A stretch of 7,616 nucleotides of DNA from Bacteroidota bacterium (lineage in GTDB: Bacteria > Bacteroidota > Ignavibacteria > Ignavibacteriales > Ignavibacteriaceae): contig JAEXTR010000340.1 in the NCBI GenBank assembly GCA_023406915.1, positions 1 to 7,616 of the forward strand, given 5' to 3'. Both the position numbers and the translations under genes were made by a program. The notes below the pieces were generated by a model that made no database searches, was not told the DNA's origin, and worked only from the letters and a program-made list of their open reading frames with translations. Positions 1-5,858 of this stretch are shown here, piece after piece. The number at the start of each line of letters is the position of its first letter. Position 1 is the first letter of the stretch.

Positions 1-324
1 ATTTCATCGTTGATGCTGTTGCTTAATAACGGAAGTGTCGGGTGGCTCTGGATAGGTGTGGCAGGTAGTGGCTTCTTTATGTCTACGGTTTTCCCCACAA
101 CGTTCGCATTCGCTGAACGACGGATCAGAATCAATGGGAAGATCACAGGACTTTTCTTCGCAGCTGCCAGTATGGGGGCAGTACTCGTACCCTACACAAC
201 TGGAATGATCATGGAGGCTACCTCACCGCTTGCCGTACTGGGAATGAATGTGTTGGCATTAGTGCTGACAGTGTTGCTCCTGTCAGCACTAATACTTTAT
301 TCGAAGAAAAAATTCTCTGTCTGA
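1..324 (+). CDS. MFS transporter, C-terminal part (5' end outside window)
   Basis: This is the last 107 codons of an integral inner-membrane transporter; the reading frame is open from the first base, so the start lies to the left. Three hydrophobic segments are visible: a helix around GWLWIGVAGSGFFMSTVFP, one around GLFFAAASMGAVLVPYTTG, and a final one around LALVLTVLLLSALILYS, followed by a short basic tail (KKK). The FPTTFAFAER stretch, then a GKITG loop and a helix with small residues and a proline, resembles the C-terminal half of the major facilitator superfamily, especially the FucP/MFSD4 (sugar or sodium-dependent glucose transporter-like) branch. The substrate cannot be read from this fragment. 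The gene ends 7 bp before the stop of a convergent minus-strand gene, and its last codons contain a perfect inverted repeat (258-293). MFS membership is fairly safe; the subfamily is a guess from memory. Confidence 0.8.
   Translation: MSSLMLLLNNGSVGWLWIGVAGSGFFMSTVFPTTFAFAERRIRINGKITGLFFAAASMGAVLVPYTTGMIMEATSPLAVLGMNVLALVLTVLLLSALILYSKKKFSV
258..293. repeat. Perfect 14-bp inverted repeat with 8-nt loop inside the MFS 3' end
   Basis: The arm at 258-271 (ATTAGTGCTGACAG) is exactly complementary to the arm at 280-293, with an 8-base loop at 272-279. It lies wholly inside coding sequence and ends 28 bases before the stop codon. The sequence after the hairpin on the plus strand (ACTTTATTCG) is only partly T-rich, so it is not a textbook intrinsic terminator. 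It could fold in the mRNA to protect the 3' end or help to end transcription before the convergent neighbour. The structure is certain from the sequence; its role is inferred. Confidence 0.75.
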
Positions 325-331
325 AGCCCTG

Positions 332-826
332 CTACGGGGTAAGATAATGAAACAGCTTGTACCCTTCCTTGGTCTTCAGAAATACTAGCTGCAATTCTGG
401 CATCCTGTCCGTATTGTTGGTGAGCATGAACGCAAAAATTTTTGTTCCTTCGTACAGGTCAAACTTCTCCCGGTAAATTTCATCTTCAACAGGATAGATA
501 TCCTTACGATAGTTCATTTTTATATCGTTGTGGGTCAGATCATACTGAATATACTGCTCTTTGAAGTGCCTTACCAGCAGGGGATGAAACAGCTTTGTGC
601 ACTCAGCACTGAAATTCATAGGAGTCATCGTCGTTGACTCCTCGCCTTTTGATACATTGAGAGGGAAGTGAGTCATTCTGCCTAACTCATGACAATCCTG
701 CTTCTTCACAGCTTCATTGAAGGCGCCCCAAAAGGTCTTGAAATCCTTTTCATAGTCCTTCACCTCCTGGGCGAACGTCAGGCTTGCAAAAAAGAAGAGT
801 ACCAAAGTGAGTGTGAGTTTTGCCAT
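332..826 (-). CDS. Small exported protein of unknown function (possible NTF2-like fold)
   Basis: This 164-aa protein begins with a clear Sec signal peptide: MAK, a hydrophobic core (LTLTLVLFFFASL) and a likely signal peptidase I site near TFA-Q at residues 17-20. The mature part is polar and mixed alpha/beta. It starts with an amphipathic helix (DYEKDFKTFWGAFNEAVKKQD) and a short HFPL motif, and ends in alternating strands (ELQLVFLKTKEGYKLFHYL). That order recalls NTF2/SnoaL-like or DUF4440-type small exported proteins, but this is shape only and I do not recognise the family. The frame stays open upstream to 1078, but that would overlap the neighbouring AlaX-like gene. The ATG at 826 is preferred because it is followed by the signal peptide and preceded by AGGA eight bases upstream. 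It lies 52 bp downstream of the AlaX-like gene on the same strand, so co-transcription is possible. Confidence 0.75.
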   Translation of the reverse strand: MAKLTLTLVLFFFASLTFAQEVKDYEKDFKTFWGAFNEAVKKQDCHELGRMTHFPLNVSKGEESTTMTPMNFSAECTKLFHPLLVRHFKEQYIQYDLTHNDIKMNYRKDIYPVEDEIYREKFDLYEGTKIFAFMLTNNTDRMPELQLVFLKTKEGYKLFHYLTP

Positions 827-878
827 TTCAGCTTTCCTTTCTTTTAGGATAATGAAAAATAGCGAATTCTGATGTGAA

Positions 879-1334
879 TTAAAAAACTTTGAATCGTATC
901 CTGAGTCTGTTTTCTGAATATTCACGGGAAATAATCTTGAAGGTCCCGATCTCAAAGGTGTGGTTGATATGTACCCCAATGCAGGGGCATGCATCATACT
1001 CACCAACCCGGATGATCCTGATCGATTCTCTTGCCTCGTCCGGAAGTTTCTCAAGATTAAACCGTGCCTGCGCATCACTCCGTGAAATTATTTCTTCTGT
1101 AACAGGCAGATCAGATTGTATTATCGCATTCACCGTCTGCTCAATCGTGGTTACCTCTTCATCAGTCAGGTCACGTTGCAGTCGGTAATCGCATTTCGAT
1201 TTCTTTTTCTCAATGTGGGCGCTGAACGCCCGCCCGCAGTTGAACATCCTCACCATCGTCTGGTTCAGGATATGTTCAGCCGTGTGCATCCTTGGGTCGT
1301 ATTGTTTTGTTGCTTCGTTCAGATCGTGATTCAT
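879..1334 (-). CDS. Compact AlaX-like alanyl-tRNA editing domain protein
   Basis: This 151-aa cytoplasmic protein resembles the free-standing editing domain (AlaX, threonyl/alanyl-tRNA synthetase second additional domain). That family hydrolyses wrongly charged tRNA(Ala), typically seryl-tRNA(Ala). Both zinc-binding motifs are present: HTAEH (H17 and H21) and, far downstream, CPCIGVH (C118 and H122, with an extra C116). The middle has the expected long helix (LTDEEVTTIEQTVNAII), and the end is the usual beta strands (GTFKIISREYSENRLRIRF). There is no N-terminal barrel like that of the larger AlaX forms and no synthetase domain, so it is a short form at near-normal length for that type. The ATG at 1334 has AAGG six bases upstream. 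It is divergent from the exported hydrolase gene and may lead a two-gene unit with the small exported protein. Family call strong; the exact tRNA and amino-acid specificity is inferred. Confidence 0.87.
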   Translation of the reverse strand: MNHDLNEATKQYDPRMHTAEHILNQTMVRMFNCGRAFSAHIEKKKSKCDYRLQRDLTDEEVTTIEQTVNAIIQSDLPVTEEIISRSDAQARFNLEKLPDEARESIRIIRVGEYDACPCIGVHINHTFEIGTFKIISREYSENRLRIRFKVF

Positions 1335-1415
1335 ACTTTACCTTATAAGGAACAATAATTTCAATACCACAAAATACATATTCTGATCAATATCCGTCTC
1401 CTGACAGATTATTAT

Positions 1416-1423
1416 TAAATTTG
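1416..1423 (+). promoter_or_regulatory. Candidate Bacteroidota-type -7 box (TAAATTTG)
   Basis: TAAATTTG matches the TAnnTTTG -7 element of Bacteroidota primary-sigma promoters and lies about 40 bases before the ATG of the exported hydrolase, in the 130-bp divergent spacer. No good TTTG or TTG -33 element is found 19-21 bases upstream. The hydrolase start has no clear Shine-Dalgarno sequence, which is common in that phylum. This is a single short motif in AT-rich DNA, so the call is weak. Confidence 0.3.
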
Positions 1424-1464
1424 AATGTACGTTTTTAAACCATCTCACTCAGAAAGCGTGTTGT

Positions 1465-2493
1465 ATGATACTCAAAAAATCACTCGTGCCCCTCTTCGTG
1501 CTACTCGTTGTTACGTTTACAAACTTTGCCCAGCCAAAGGCAACAATCGGAAGGATCGGTGACTTTACCACCGAAGCCGGAGTCGTAATCAGGGATTGCA
1601 AGGTTGGATACAATGTCTACGGACAGATGAATGAAGCGAAAAGCAATATCATCCTCTTCCCAACATGGTTCGCAGGTACCAGTGATCAGATTGGCTTCCT
1701 GATGGGTCCATCGCTGTTGATTGATACAACTCACTTTTGCGTGATTGCCGTCGACGCTCTCGGTAATGGTGTTTCTACATCACCATCCAATTATCCCCTT
1801 GCTGCACCCGGAATGTTCCCGGACATTACCATCACGGATATGGTACGCTCTCAGTTTCAGCTTCTCACACGGGTCATGGGTATAAAAGAAATCTATGGAA
1901 TCGTTGGTGGTTCTATGGGGGGTATGCAGGCTTTTGAGTGGGCAGTGCTCTATCCCGGATTTGCAAAAAAGATCGTACCCTATGTCAGTACGCCTCGGCC
2001 TTCATCAAATGACCTTCTGATCTTTGATACATGGAAAAACATTATTGAAACCGGCAAAAAGTACGGAGCAGAGGATTATGAAATACATAAGCTCCTGGAT
2101 ATGACTATGAATATCGTGGTCCGGACTCCCGACTATGTCGTAAAGAAGTATTCGTATGACTCAGCATCCGTGCTGATCAGTGGCTTTGGTTCAAAGAATC
2201 CGCGCACTTTCACCGTGGATAACTGGAGTGCACAGTTAAAGGCAATGGTTACGCACAACATTGCCAAACGTTTTATGGGTTCACTGGAAAAAGCAGCCGA
2301 ATCAGTAAAGGCTGAGATGCTGATCATCGTTTCTGCATCAGATCATCTTTTGTTCCCTTTGCCCGCTGTGCAGTTCGCTGATCTGCTTCAGGTTGATCCG
2401 CTCATCCTCATTAGTGATTGCGGTCATCTTGCCGTCAACTGCGAAATGGAACAATGCTCAGCAAGGATCAGAGCATTTCTTAGTGGGCAGTAA
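1465..2493 (+). CDS. Exported alpha/beta hydrolase of the MetX (homoserine acetyltransferase) fold family
   Basis: This 342-aa protein has an N-terminal signal peptide (MILKKSLVPLFVLLVVTFTN, likely cleaved after FAQ at 21-23), so it acts outside the cytoplasm. The rest follows the homoserine O-acetyltransferase-like alpha/beta-hydrolase fold: the oxyanion-side segment FPTWFAGTS (65-73), VDALGNGVSTSPSN (96-109), the nucleophile elbow VGGSMGG with Ser150, Asp293 in SASDHLLFP, and His321 in DCGHLAVNCE, a complete Ser-Asp-His triad. True MetX enzymes are cytosolic and carry a conserved lid region of the form RFDANSYL; the matching part here reads TFTVDNWSAQLKAM. Activity on homoserine is therefore unlikely, and a secreted esterase, acyltransferase or other hydrolase is more plausible. 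The start has no clear Shine-Dalgarno sequence but is fixed by the signal peptide. Family is sure; substrate unknown. Confidence 0.85.
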   Translation: MILKKSLVPLFVLLVVTFTNFAQPKATIGRIGDFTTEAGVVIRDCKVGYNVYGQMNEAKSNIILFPTWFAGTSDQIGFLMGPSLLIDTTHFCVIAVDALGNGVSTSPSNYPLAAPGMFPDITITDMVRSQFQLLTRVMGIKEIYGIVGGSMGGMQAFEWAVLYPGFAKKIVPYVSTPRPSSNDLLIFDTWKNIIETGKKYGAEDYEIHKLLDMTMNIVVRTPDYVVKKYSYDSASVLISGFGSKNPRTFTVDNWSAQLKAMVTHNIAKRFMGSLEKAAESVKAEMLIIVSASDHLLFPLPAVQFADLLQVDPLILISDCGHLAVNCEMEQCSARIRAFLSGQ

Positions 2494-2503
2494 AGTAGGA
2501 TTG

Positions 2504-2542
2504 AAATAAAAAAGGCTGTGGAACTCATACGTGCCGCAGCCT
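2504..2542 (-). terminator. Rho-independent terminator for the sialidase-like gene
   Basis: On the minus strand, the stem AGGCTGCGG (2534-2542) pairs with CCACAGCCT (2513-2521), nine pairs with one non-Watson-Crick position, around a 12-base loop. It is followed by TTTTTTATTT. It lies about 20 bases after the stop of the minus-strand sialidase-like gene. Read on the plus strand, the same hairpin lacks a U-run, so it probably serves the plus-strand hydrolase gene poorly. A small palindrome (TAATCT-C-AGATTA, 2555-2567) overlaps the minus-strand stop codon next to it. Confidence 0.8.
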
Positions 2543-2564
2543 CATAAATAAGATTAATCTCAGA

Positions 2565-3821
2565 TTAGAATTGCTGAGGAGGGGTTTTTGAATTCAGCTT
2601 CCTGAAATTCTGCAGACGGTGAAACGTCAGATAATTGGCATTATGATACGTGTCTGCGCCGTTCATTGCGGTCCTGCACACAGCAATAATATCGTTACCG
2701 TCAAACTGCCAGTCAACATACTGATATCCGGTCTTGTTCTGCTTGTTTAATGCAGCACCACGGTTCGTCTCAAGGATCGTGTAATTCACATTCCATTTCT
2801 TCAGATCTTTGGACGACGTCAGTGCAAGCACATTCCGTTGGTGATACACACTGTTATCCCAGTCATTCTCGCTGATCGATGTCTGCGGATTGGTAATCAG
2901 GTTTACAATCGAATAATACGTCTTGCTGGTTTTATCATAGCGAATCGTGAATTTGGAAAGTCCGCCGGGAAAATCAATAAACCCTTTATCCTTATCAAAA
3001 GAAACGGAAGCACCATCTTCATCCACATCCATCACCGCCGCAATATCAAAGCGTGGTACGGAATACGTCCTGAGGATGTTCACCAGCTTCCCCTTCGGGG
3101 TTACAACTAGGTTCCCTTCAAGCCAGCCCGGTGCATTCGTAGTCTTGAAGTCAAAGAATTTTTCATCAAATGAGATCGGGGGAGTCATTGTCCAGTTTGT
3201 TGCCTGAAGCAGATCTGAATTGACAGGGGCACTCATTGCAAAAGCTCTGAACCATTCCGGCCAGTCACCTTTGCCGTCCATATCTTCGTATGCTCTCCAG
3301 ATTCTGCCGTTATACACTACAACAGGCACGGGAGCAGTATGGTAACCGCGGTTCTCTGCTTTCATCAGCAGTCCGGAGTCGCTGTATCGTGGTTCGGTCC
3401 ATAGCTTGCCGCCATCCTCAGACTTTCGGATGATAATGGATCCTCTTTCAAAACCGGAGGTTCCCATCAGATACAGTGCTCCGTTATGGTAAAACAGGGT
3501 TGACCATCCCTGTCCTCTCAGTTCGGTTAGTAGCTCCCAGGTATTCCCTTTATCATCAGACCGATAGATAAAGGTGCTTGGGTTGGTCTGTTCAGTATTC
3601 GGTCCAAACAGATCGTGTGATGCTACATAATCTCCATTGGGCAGAATCGCAATACTGGGTGAGACAATAAACTTACCTGTTTCGGCACCGCTGAATGCTA
3701 TGGTGCGTGGAATATAAACGGTTGCTTCTTCAAGAAAGCTATACCCGTTGTTCAAGTGTTTTTGCGGGTATAACAGGGAAGCAGTAATAAGAAAGAAGAG
3801 GAGTATTCGCCTGCTAAACAT
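2565..3821 (-). CDS. Exported sialidase-like (BNR/Asp-box) beta-propeller protein
   Basis: This 418-aa protein starts with a signal peptide (MFSRRILLFFLITASLLYPQ), so it is exported. The mature part shows Asp-box repeats of the sialidase/BNR beta-propeller: SDDKGNTW (residues 88-95), SEDGGKLW (134-141) and a variant SSKDLKKW (336-343) typical of glycoside-hydrolase-like propellers. Between them lie blade-type strands such as GWSTLFYHNGALYLMG (105-120) and YHTAPVPVVVYNGRIWRA (160-177). It would be annotated as an exo-alpha-sialidase-like protein. The canonical FRIP/YRIP arginine motif is not seen, only YIPRT (36-40), so sialic-acid cleavage should not be assumed; another glycan hydrolase or a binding propeller is possible. 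No C-terminal type IX sorting domain is visible. GAGG lies seven bases before the ATG at 3821. It sits 50 bp downstream of the SecA-like gene on the same strand and ends at its own terminator (2504-2542). Confidence 0.82.
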   Translation of the reverse strand: MFSRRILLFFLITASLLYPQKHLNNGYSFLEEATVYIPRTIAFSGAETGKFIVSPSIAILPNGDYVASHDLFGPNTEQTNPSTFIYRSDDKGNTWELLTELRGQGWSTLFYHNGALYLMGTSGFERGSIIIRKSEDGGKLWTEPRYSDSGLLMKAENRGYHTAPVPVVVYNGRIWRAYEDMDGKGDWPEWFRAFAMSAPVNSDLLQATNWTMTPPISFDEKFFDFKTTNAPGWLEGNLVVTPKGKLVNILRTYSVPRFDIAAVMDVDEDGASVSFDKDKGFIDFPGGLSKFTIRYDKTSKTYYSIVNLITNPQTSISENDWDNSVYHQRNVLALTSSKDLKKWNVNYTILETNRGAALNKQNKTGYQYVDWQFDGNDIIAVCRTAMNGADTYHNANYLTFHRLQNFRKLNSKTPPQQF

Positions 3822-3871
3822 AAGTGTACCTCAGTAGAATAGAAGTAAGTGGATAGTCATGATTAAAGTCC

Positions 3872-4516
3872 TTAGAGTAGCTTGTTCTGCTCAAACCATG
3901 TTTTTGCACTGTCAGTTTGCACATCGGAACGGGCCTTCTTGGCAATCTTATCCTGTGCCTGTTCAATCGATTTGCTGATCAGCGGGTGGGAGATGCATTC
4001 GTCCGGTTTCATGCCCAGATGTTGCAGTATCGTGGTTGTCCGTTCACTGCCGAAAAACTTCAGGAGGGGATCATCAAGCGCAACGATAAACTCGATCTGG
4101 CTCTCAAACTGCTGTCCGGCAAAAAATGTGACAACATCTTCGTCCCGCTTCCGTAACGGATACCGCTCAGCACAATATACCTGTACATTATTCGGGAATG
4201 CCGAAAACACCTGCATGTTTTTTACGGAAAAGTTAAAGGAACTGATGAGATAGATAGTTGAGGCAGATCCCTCGGGCATTGCATCAAAGCCCAGGGTTCT
4301 TGAGTTGAAAAAATAAAAAGGAGTGCCGTCAGCCTTGAGTGCTTCAGCAAGGGCTACAACCGTATCCCTGAAATGAGCCGTCAGAATAACCGTCTGATGC
4401 TGCTTCGCGGCATGATTGCAGATCAGGGTAAGCTGCCTGATCTTTTCTGCTTCCGAGAGCCATACCTTCTCTCCCGGAGTGGTTTTGACTTTACTTTGTT
4501 TTGACTTAAAGAACAC
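3872..4516 (-). CDS. Stand-alone SecA NBD2 (motor domain 2)-like protein with degenerate helicase motifs
   Basis: This 214-aa protein has no signal peptide or membrane segment. It follows the second nucleotide-binding domain of SecA in order: WLSEAEKIRQL (19-29) against SecA YMTEAEKIQAI; QTVILTAHFRDTVVALAEAL (41-60) against the VLVGTISIEKSE helicase segment; STIYLISSFNFS (86-97) where SecA has TIATNMAGRGTD; VQVYCAERYPLRKRDE (111-126) against HIIGTERHESRRID; then ALDDPLLKFFGSER (146-159), LGMKPDECISHP (167-178) and ISKSIEQAQDKI (180-191), very close to SecA. It stops where the helical scaffold would begin. NBD1 with its Walker motifs, the cross-linking domain and the SEC-C tail are absent. The QLRGRSGRQGD arginine-finger segment is replaced by a stretch ending in FFAGQQFESQ, so ATP hydrolysis by this domain is unlikely. 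The start is probably GTG at 4516; an upstream TGA at 4535-4537 limits the frame. Homology to SecA is inferred from remembered motifs; function unknown. Confidence 0.75.
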   Translation of the reverse strand: MFFKSKQSKVKTTPGEKVWLSEAEKIRQLTLICNHAAKQHQTVILTAHFRDTVVALAEALKADGTPFYFFNSRTLGFDAMPEGSASTIYLISSFNFSVKNMQVFSAFPNNVQVYCAERYPLRKRDEDVVTFFAGQQFESQIEFIVALDDPLLKFFGSERTTTILQHLGMKPDECISHPLISKSIEQAQDKIAKKARSDVQTDSAKTWFEQNKLL

Positions 4517-4746
4517 ACATGTCTCGGAAATATTTCAGATTAAACACTATTATACTCTTTTTTTAACTATTTTTCTACTAGTAATTCTCTATCTTTCAAA
4601 ACCGGGAAGTATGGTTTTTGGTTCACTGAAAGATACCCGCTCAATGTCTCCGGGCACTTGTTGAACGCCTGATAATGGTGAACGACGTTTTTTGGCTTCC
4701 CGTCAGTGAATGAAATGGTATTCATAAATCAAACCATGATTGTGTT
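4517..4746. other. 230-bp divergent intergenic region with crossing inverted repeats
   Basis: No convincing gene lies here. The left third is AT-rich and holds the minus-strand promoter candidate. The right part (about 4598-4710) has several complementary segments: AAAACC/GGTTTT (4598-4603 with 4613-4618), CGGGAAG/CTTCCCG (4603-4609 with 4696-4702) and TTCACTGA/TCAGTGAA (4622-4629 with 4703-4710). The last two cross, with their 3' arms directly adjacent, as in a pseudoknot. Repeats of this length can arise by chance in 230 bp. A four-codon frame (ATG at 4736, TGA at 4748-4750) overlaps the kinase start. Confidence 0.4.
4549..4577 (-). promoter_or_regulatory. Candidate sigma-70-type promoter for the SecA-like gene
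   Basis: On the minus strand a perfect -10 hexamer TATAAT lies at 4554-4549. It is preceded, after a 17-base spacer, by TAGAAA (4577-4572), which matches four of six positions of TTGACA. Transcription would start near 4542, giving a leader of about 25 bases before the GTG at 4516. Spacing and the exact -10 support the call, though the region is AT-rich. Confidence 0.45.
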
Positions 4747-5784
4747 ATGATAATCACACCTGTCCTCTTTTATGCAGTCTCCGCAATTGCTCTCTTTGCG
4801 GTGATCGCTGCTATCTATTTCTTTTCTCTGTCAAGACGTACTATCAGGGCTGAGAAGCCCGATCCTGCCGGTGATAACCCTGATATCCAGTACCTCTATG
4901 ACCGGCTGAAAACTGAATATGAGTCTTTGAAAAAGCAAAACCTTGCCCTCAGGGATCAGGTTGATGATCTCAGATCACTGGTAAAAGAGCTTGAAGAGGG
5001 GAATCTGCACCTCCTTGAGCAGAAGGAACTTTTACAGGATAGCAAACAGAAGCTGGAAGTTCTGCAGGGGCAGAAGGAAGAAGTCTTTGCCATGGTCGCT
5101 CATGACACCAAGAACTCAATCGGTGCAATCCGCTCCCTGGTTGAGTTGCTAAACTCCTACGACCTCAATGCACAGGAGCAGCAGGAAGTTATGCAATCCC
5201 TTGTTTCTTCCTCAGATAACCTGATCAGACTTGCAAATGAAATTACTACCATTGCCCGCCAGGAAGCAACTGCCCCACGGTATGAGTTTACCGTTACAAC
5301 CCTCAAGGGAACCATCGATAAGGTGTGCTCTGCGAATAAGGCATATGCTTTGCAGAAACAGGTGAAACTGGTCAATAAATCATCCTTACATACACCTGAA
5401 GTAAAGATTGACCCGCGGAAATTTGAGGAAGTCGTGGACAATCTGGTGAATAATGCAATCAAGTACGGGAAAAACGGAACCCTCGTTCATGTAAGCACCT
5501 ATTTTAATGAGTCTAAAGTGACGCTCGAAGTAAGTGATGATGGTCCCGGTCTCTCCCAGGAAGACTTGAAAAAGGTTTTTAGTAAAGGTGTAACCCTCTC
5601 TACAACTCCTACGGGTGGTGAAACTGCTTCCGGACTTGGGCTCTGGATTGTTAAGAAGATCGTTGAAGATCATAACGGTACCGTATGGGTAAAAAGCAAA
5701 CAGGGTGTTGGCTCCACATTCGGTGTTGAATTGCCAATTGCCAGGAAAATGCCTGACCGTTATTCAAGAGAGATAATTCCTTAA
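4747..5784 (+). CDS. Membrane-anchored sensor histidine kinase without a periplasmic domain
   Basis: This 345-aa kinase would autophosphorylate on His and pass phosphate to a response regulator. One N-terminal membrane helix (about residues 5-27, followed by SRR) leaves the rest in the cytoplasm. A coiled coil runs from about 47 to 115 (YDRLKTEYESLKKQNLALRD and onward). The H-box is VAHDTKNSIGAI with His119. HATPase_c motifs follow: N-box DNLVNNAIKYGKNG (231-244), G1 SDDGPGL (263-269), G2 ASGLGLWIV (294-302) and G3 GVGSTFGVELP (320-330). All catalytic elements look intact. There is no periplasmic loop, PAS, GAF or HAMP domain, so the signal must reach the coiled coil directly or through a partner. 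No response regulator is adjacent. The ATG at 4747 has no clear Shine-Dalgarno sequence. It is divergent from the SecA-like gene; a functional link is unproven. Confidence 0.92.
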   Translation: MIITPVLFYAVSAIALFAVIAAIYFFSLSRRTIRAEKPDPAGDNPDIQYLYDRLKTEYESLKKQNLALRDQVDDLRSLVKELEEGNLHLLEQKELLQDSKQKLEVLQGQKEEVFAMVAHDTKNSIGAIRSLVELLNSYDLNAQEQQEVMQSLVSSSDNLIRLANEITTIARQEATAPRYEFTVTTLKGTIDKVCSANKAYALQKQVKLVNKSSLHTPEVKIDPRKFEEVVDNLVNNAIKYGKNGTLVHVSTYFNESKVTLEVSDDGPGLSQEDLKKVFSKGVTLSTTPTGGETASGLGLWIVKKIVEDHNGTVWVKSKQGVGSTFGVELPIARKMPDRYSREIIP

Positions 5785-5820
5785 TACCCTGATTTTTTTG
5801 AGTGAGGAAAGAAATTTTCG

Positions 5821-5850
5821 TTGTTTAACAAATGCGATTCATATAAATTG
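5821..5850 (+). promoter_or_regulatory. Candidate promoter for dapF
   Basis: The 74-bp gap before dapF contains TTG at 5821-5823 and, 20 bases later, TAAATTG (5844-5850), one base short of the Bacteroidota TAnnTTTG box. The overlapping TATAAA (5842-5847) also resembles a sigma-70 -10, but its spacing from TTGTTT is only 15 bases. Either reading puts the transcription start within a few bases of the ATG at 5859, so the mRNA may be nearly leaderless. That agrees with the lack of a Shine-Dalgarno sequence there. Confidence 0.35.
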
Positions 5851-5858
5851 CATAAGAT

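Noticed and set aside
327..340. Short CCC/GGG hairpin between the convergent MFS and small exported protein genes
   Set aside because: The stem is only three or four pairs with no T-run on either strand, so it is not a credible terminator.
827..1078. Upstream extension of the small exported protein gene (open frame to 1078 on the minus strand)
   Set aside because: It would overlap the AlaX-like gene by about 200 bases, bury the signal peptide and skip the Shine-Dalgarno sequence before the ATG at 826.
1116..1358. Plus-strand open frame opposite the AlaX-like gene
   Set aside because: It is antisense to a gene with clear family motifs and its translation has no recognisable domain; likewise the plus-strand frame at 889-1188.
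2838..3207. Two overlapping plus-strand open frames inside the sialidase-like gene
   Set aside because: They are antisense to a well-supported coding sequence and show no protein-like motifs or ribosome-binding site.
3872..4516. SecA-like gene as a pseudogene left from a full-length secA
   Set aside because: The 230 bp upstream contain an in-frame stop, a promoter candidate and a divergent gene rather than NBD1 remains, and the frame itself is intact. Not fully excluded without relatives to compare.
4416..4664. Plus-strand open frame spanning the start of the SecA-like gene and the intergenic region
   Set aside because: Half of it is antisense to the SecA-like gene, the rest is low-complexity AT-rich sequence, and the product matches nothing I recognise. 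A short protein-like tail near 4598-4664 could be a repeat remnant, but this cannot be supported.
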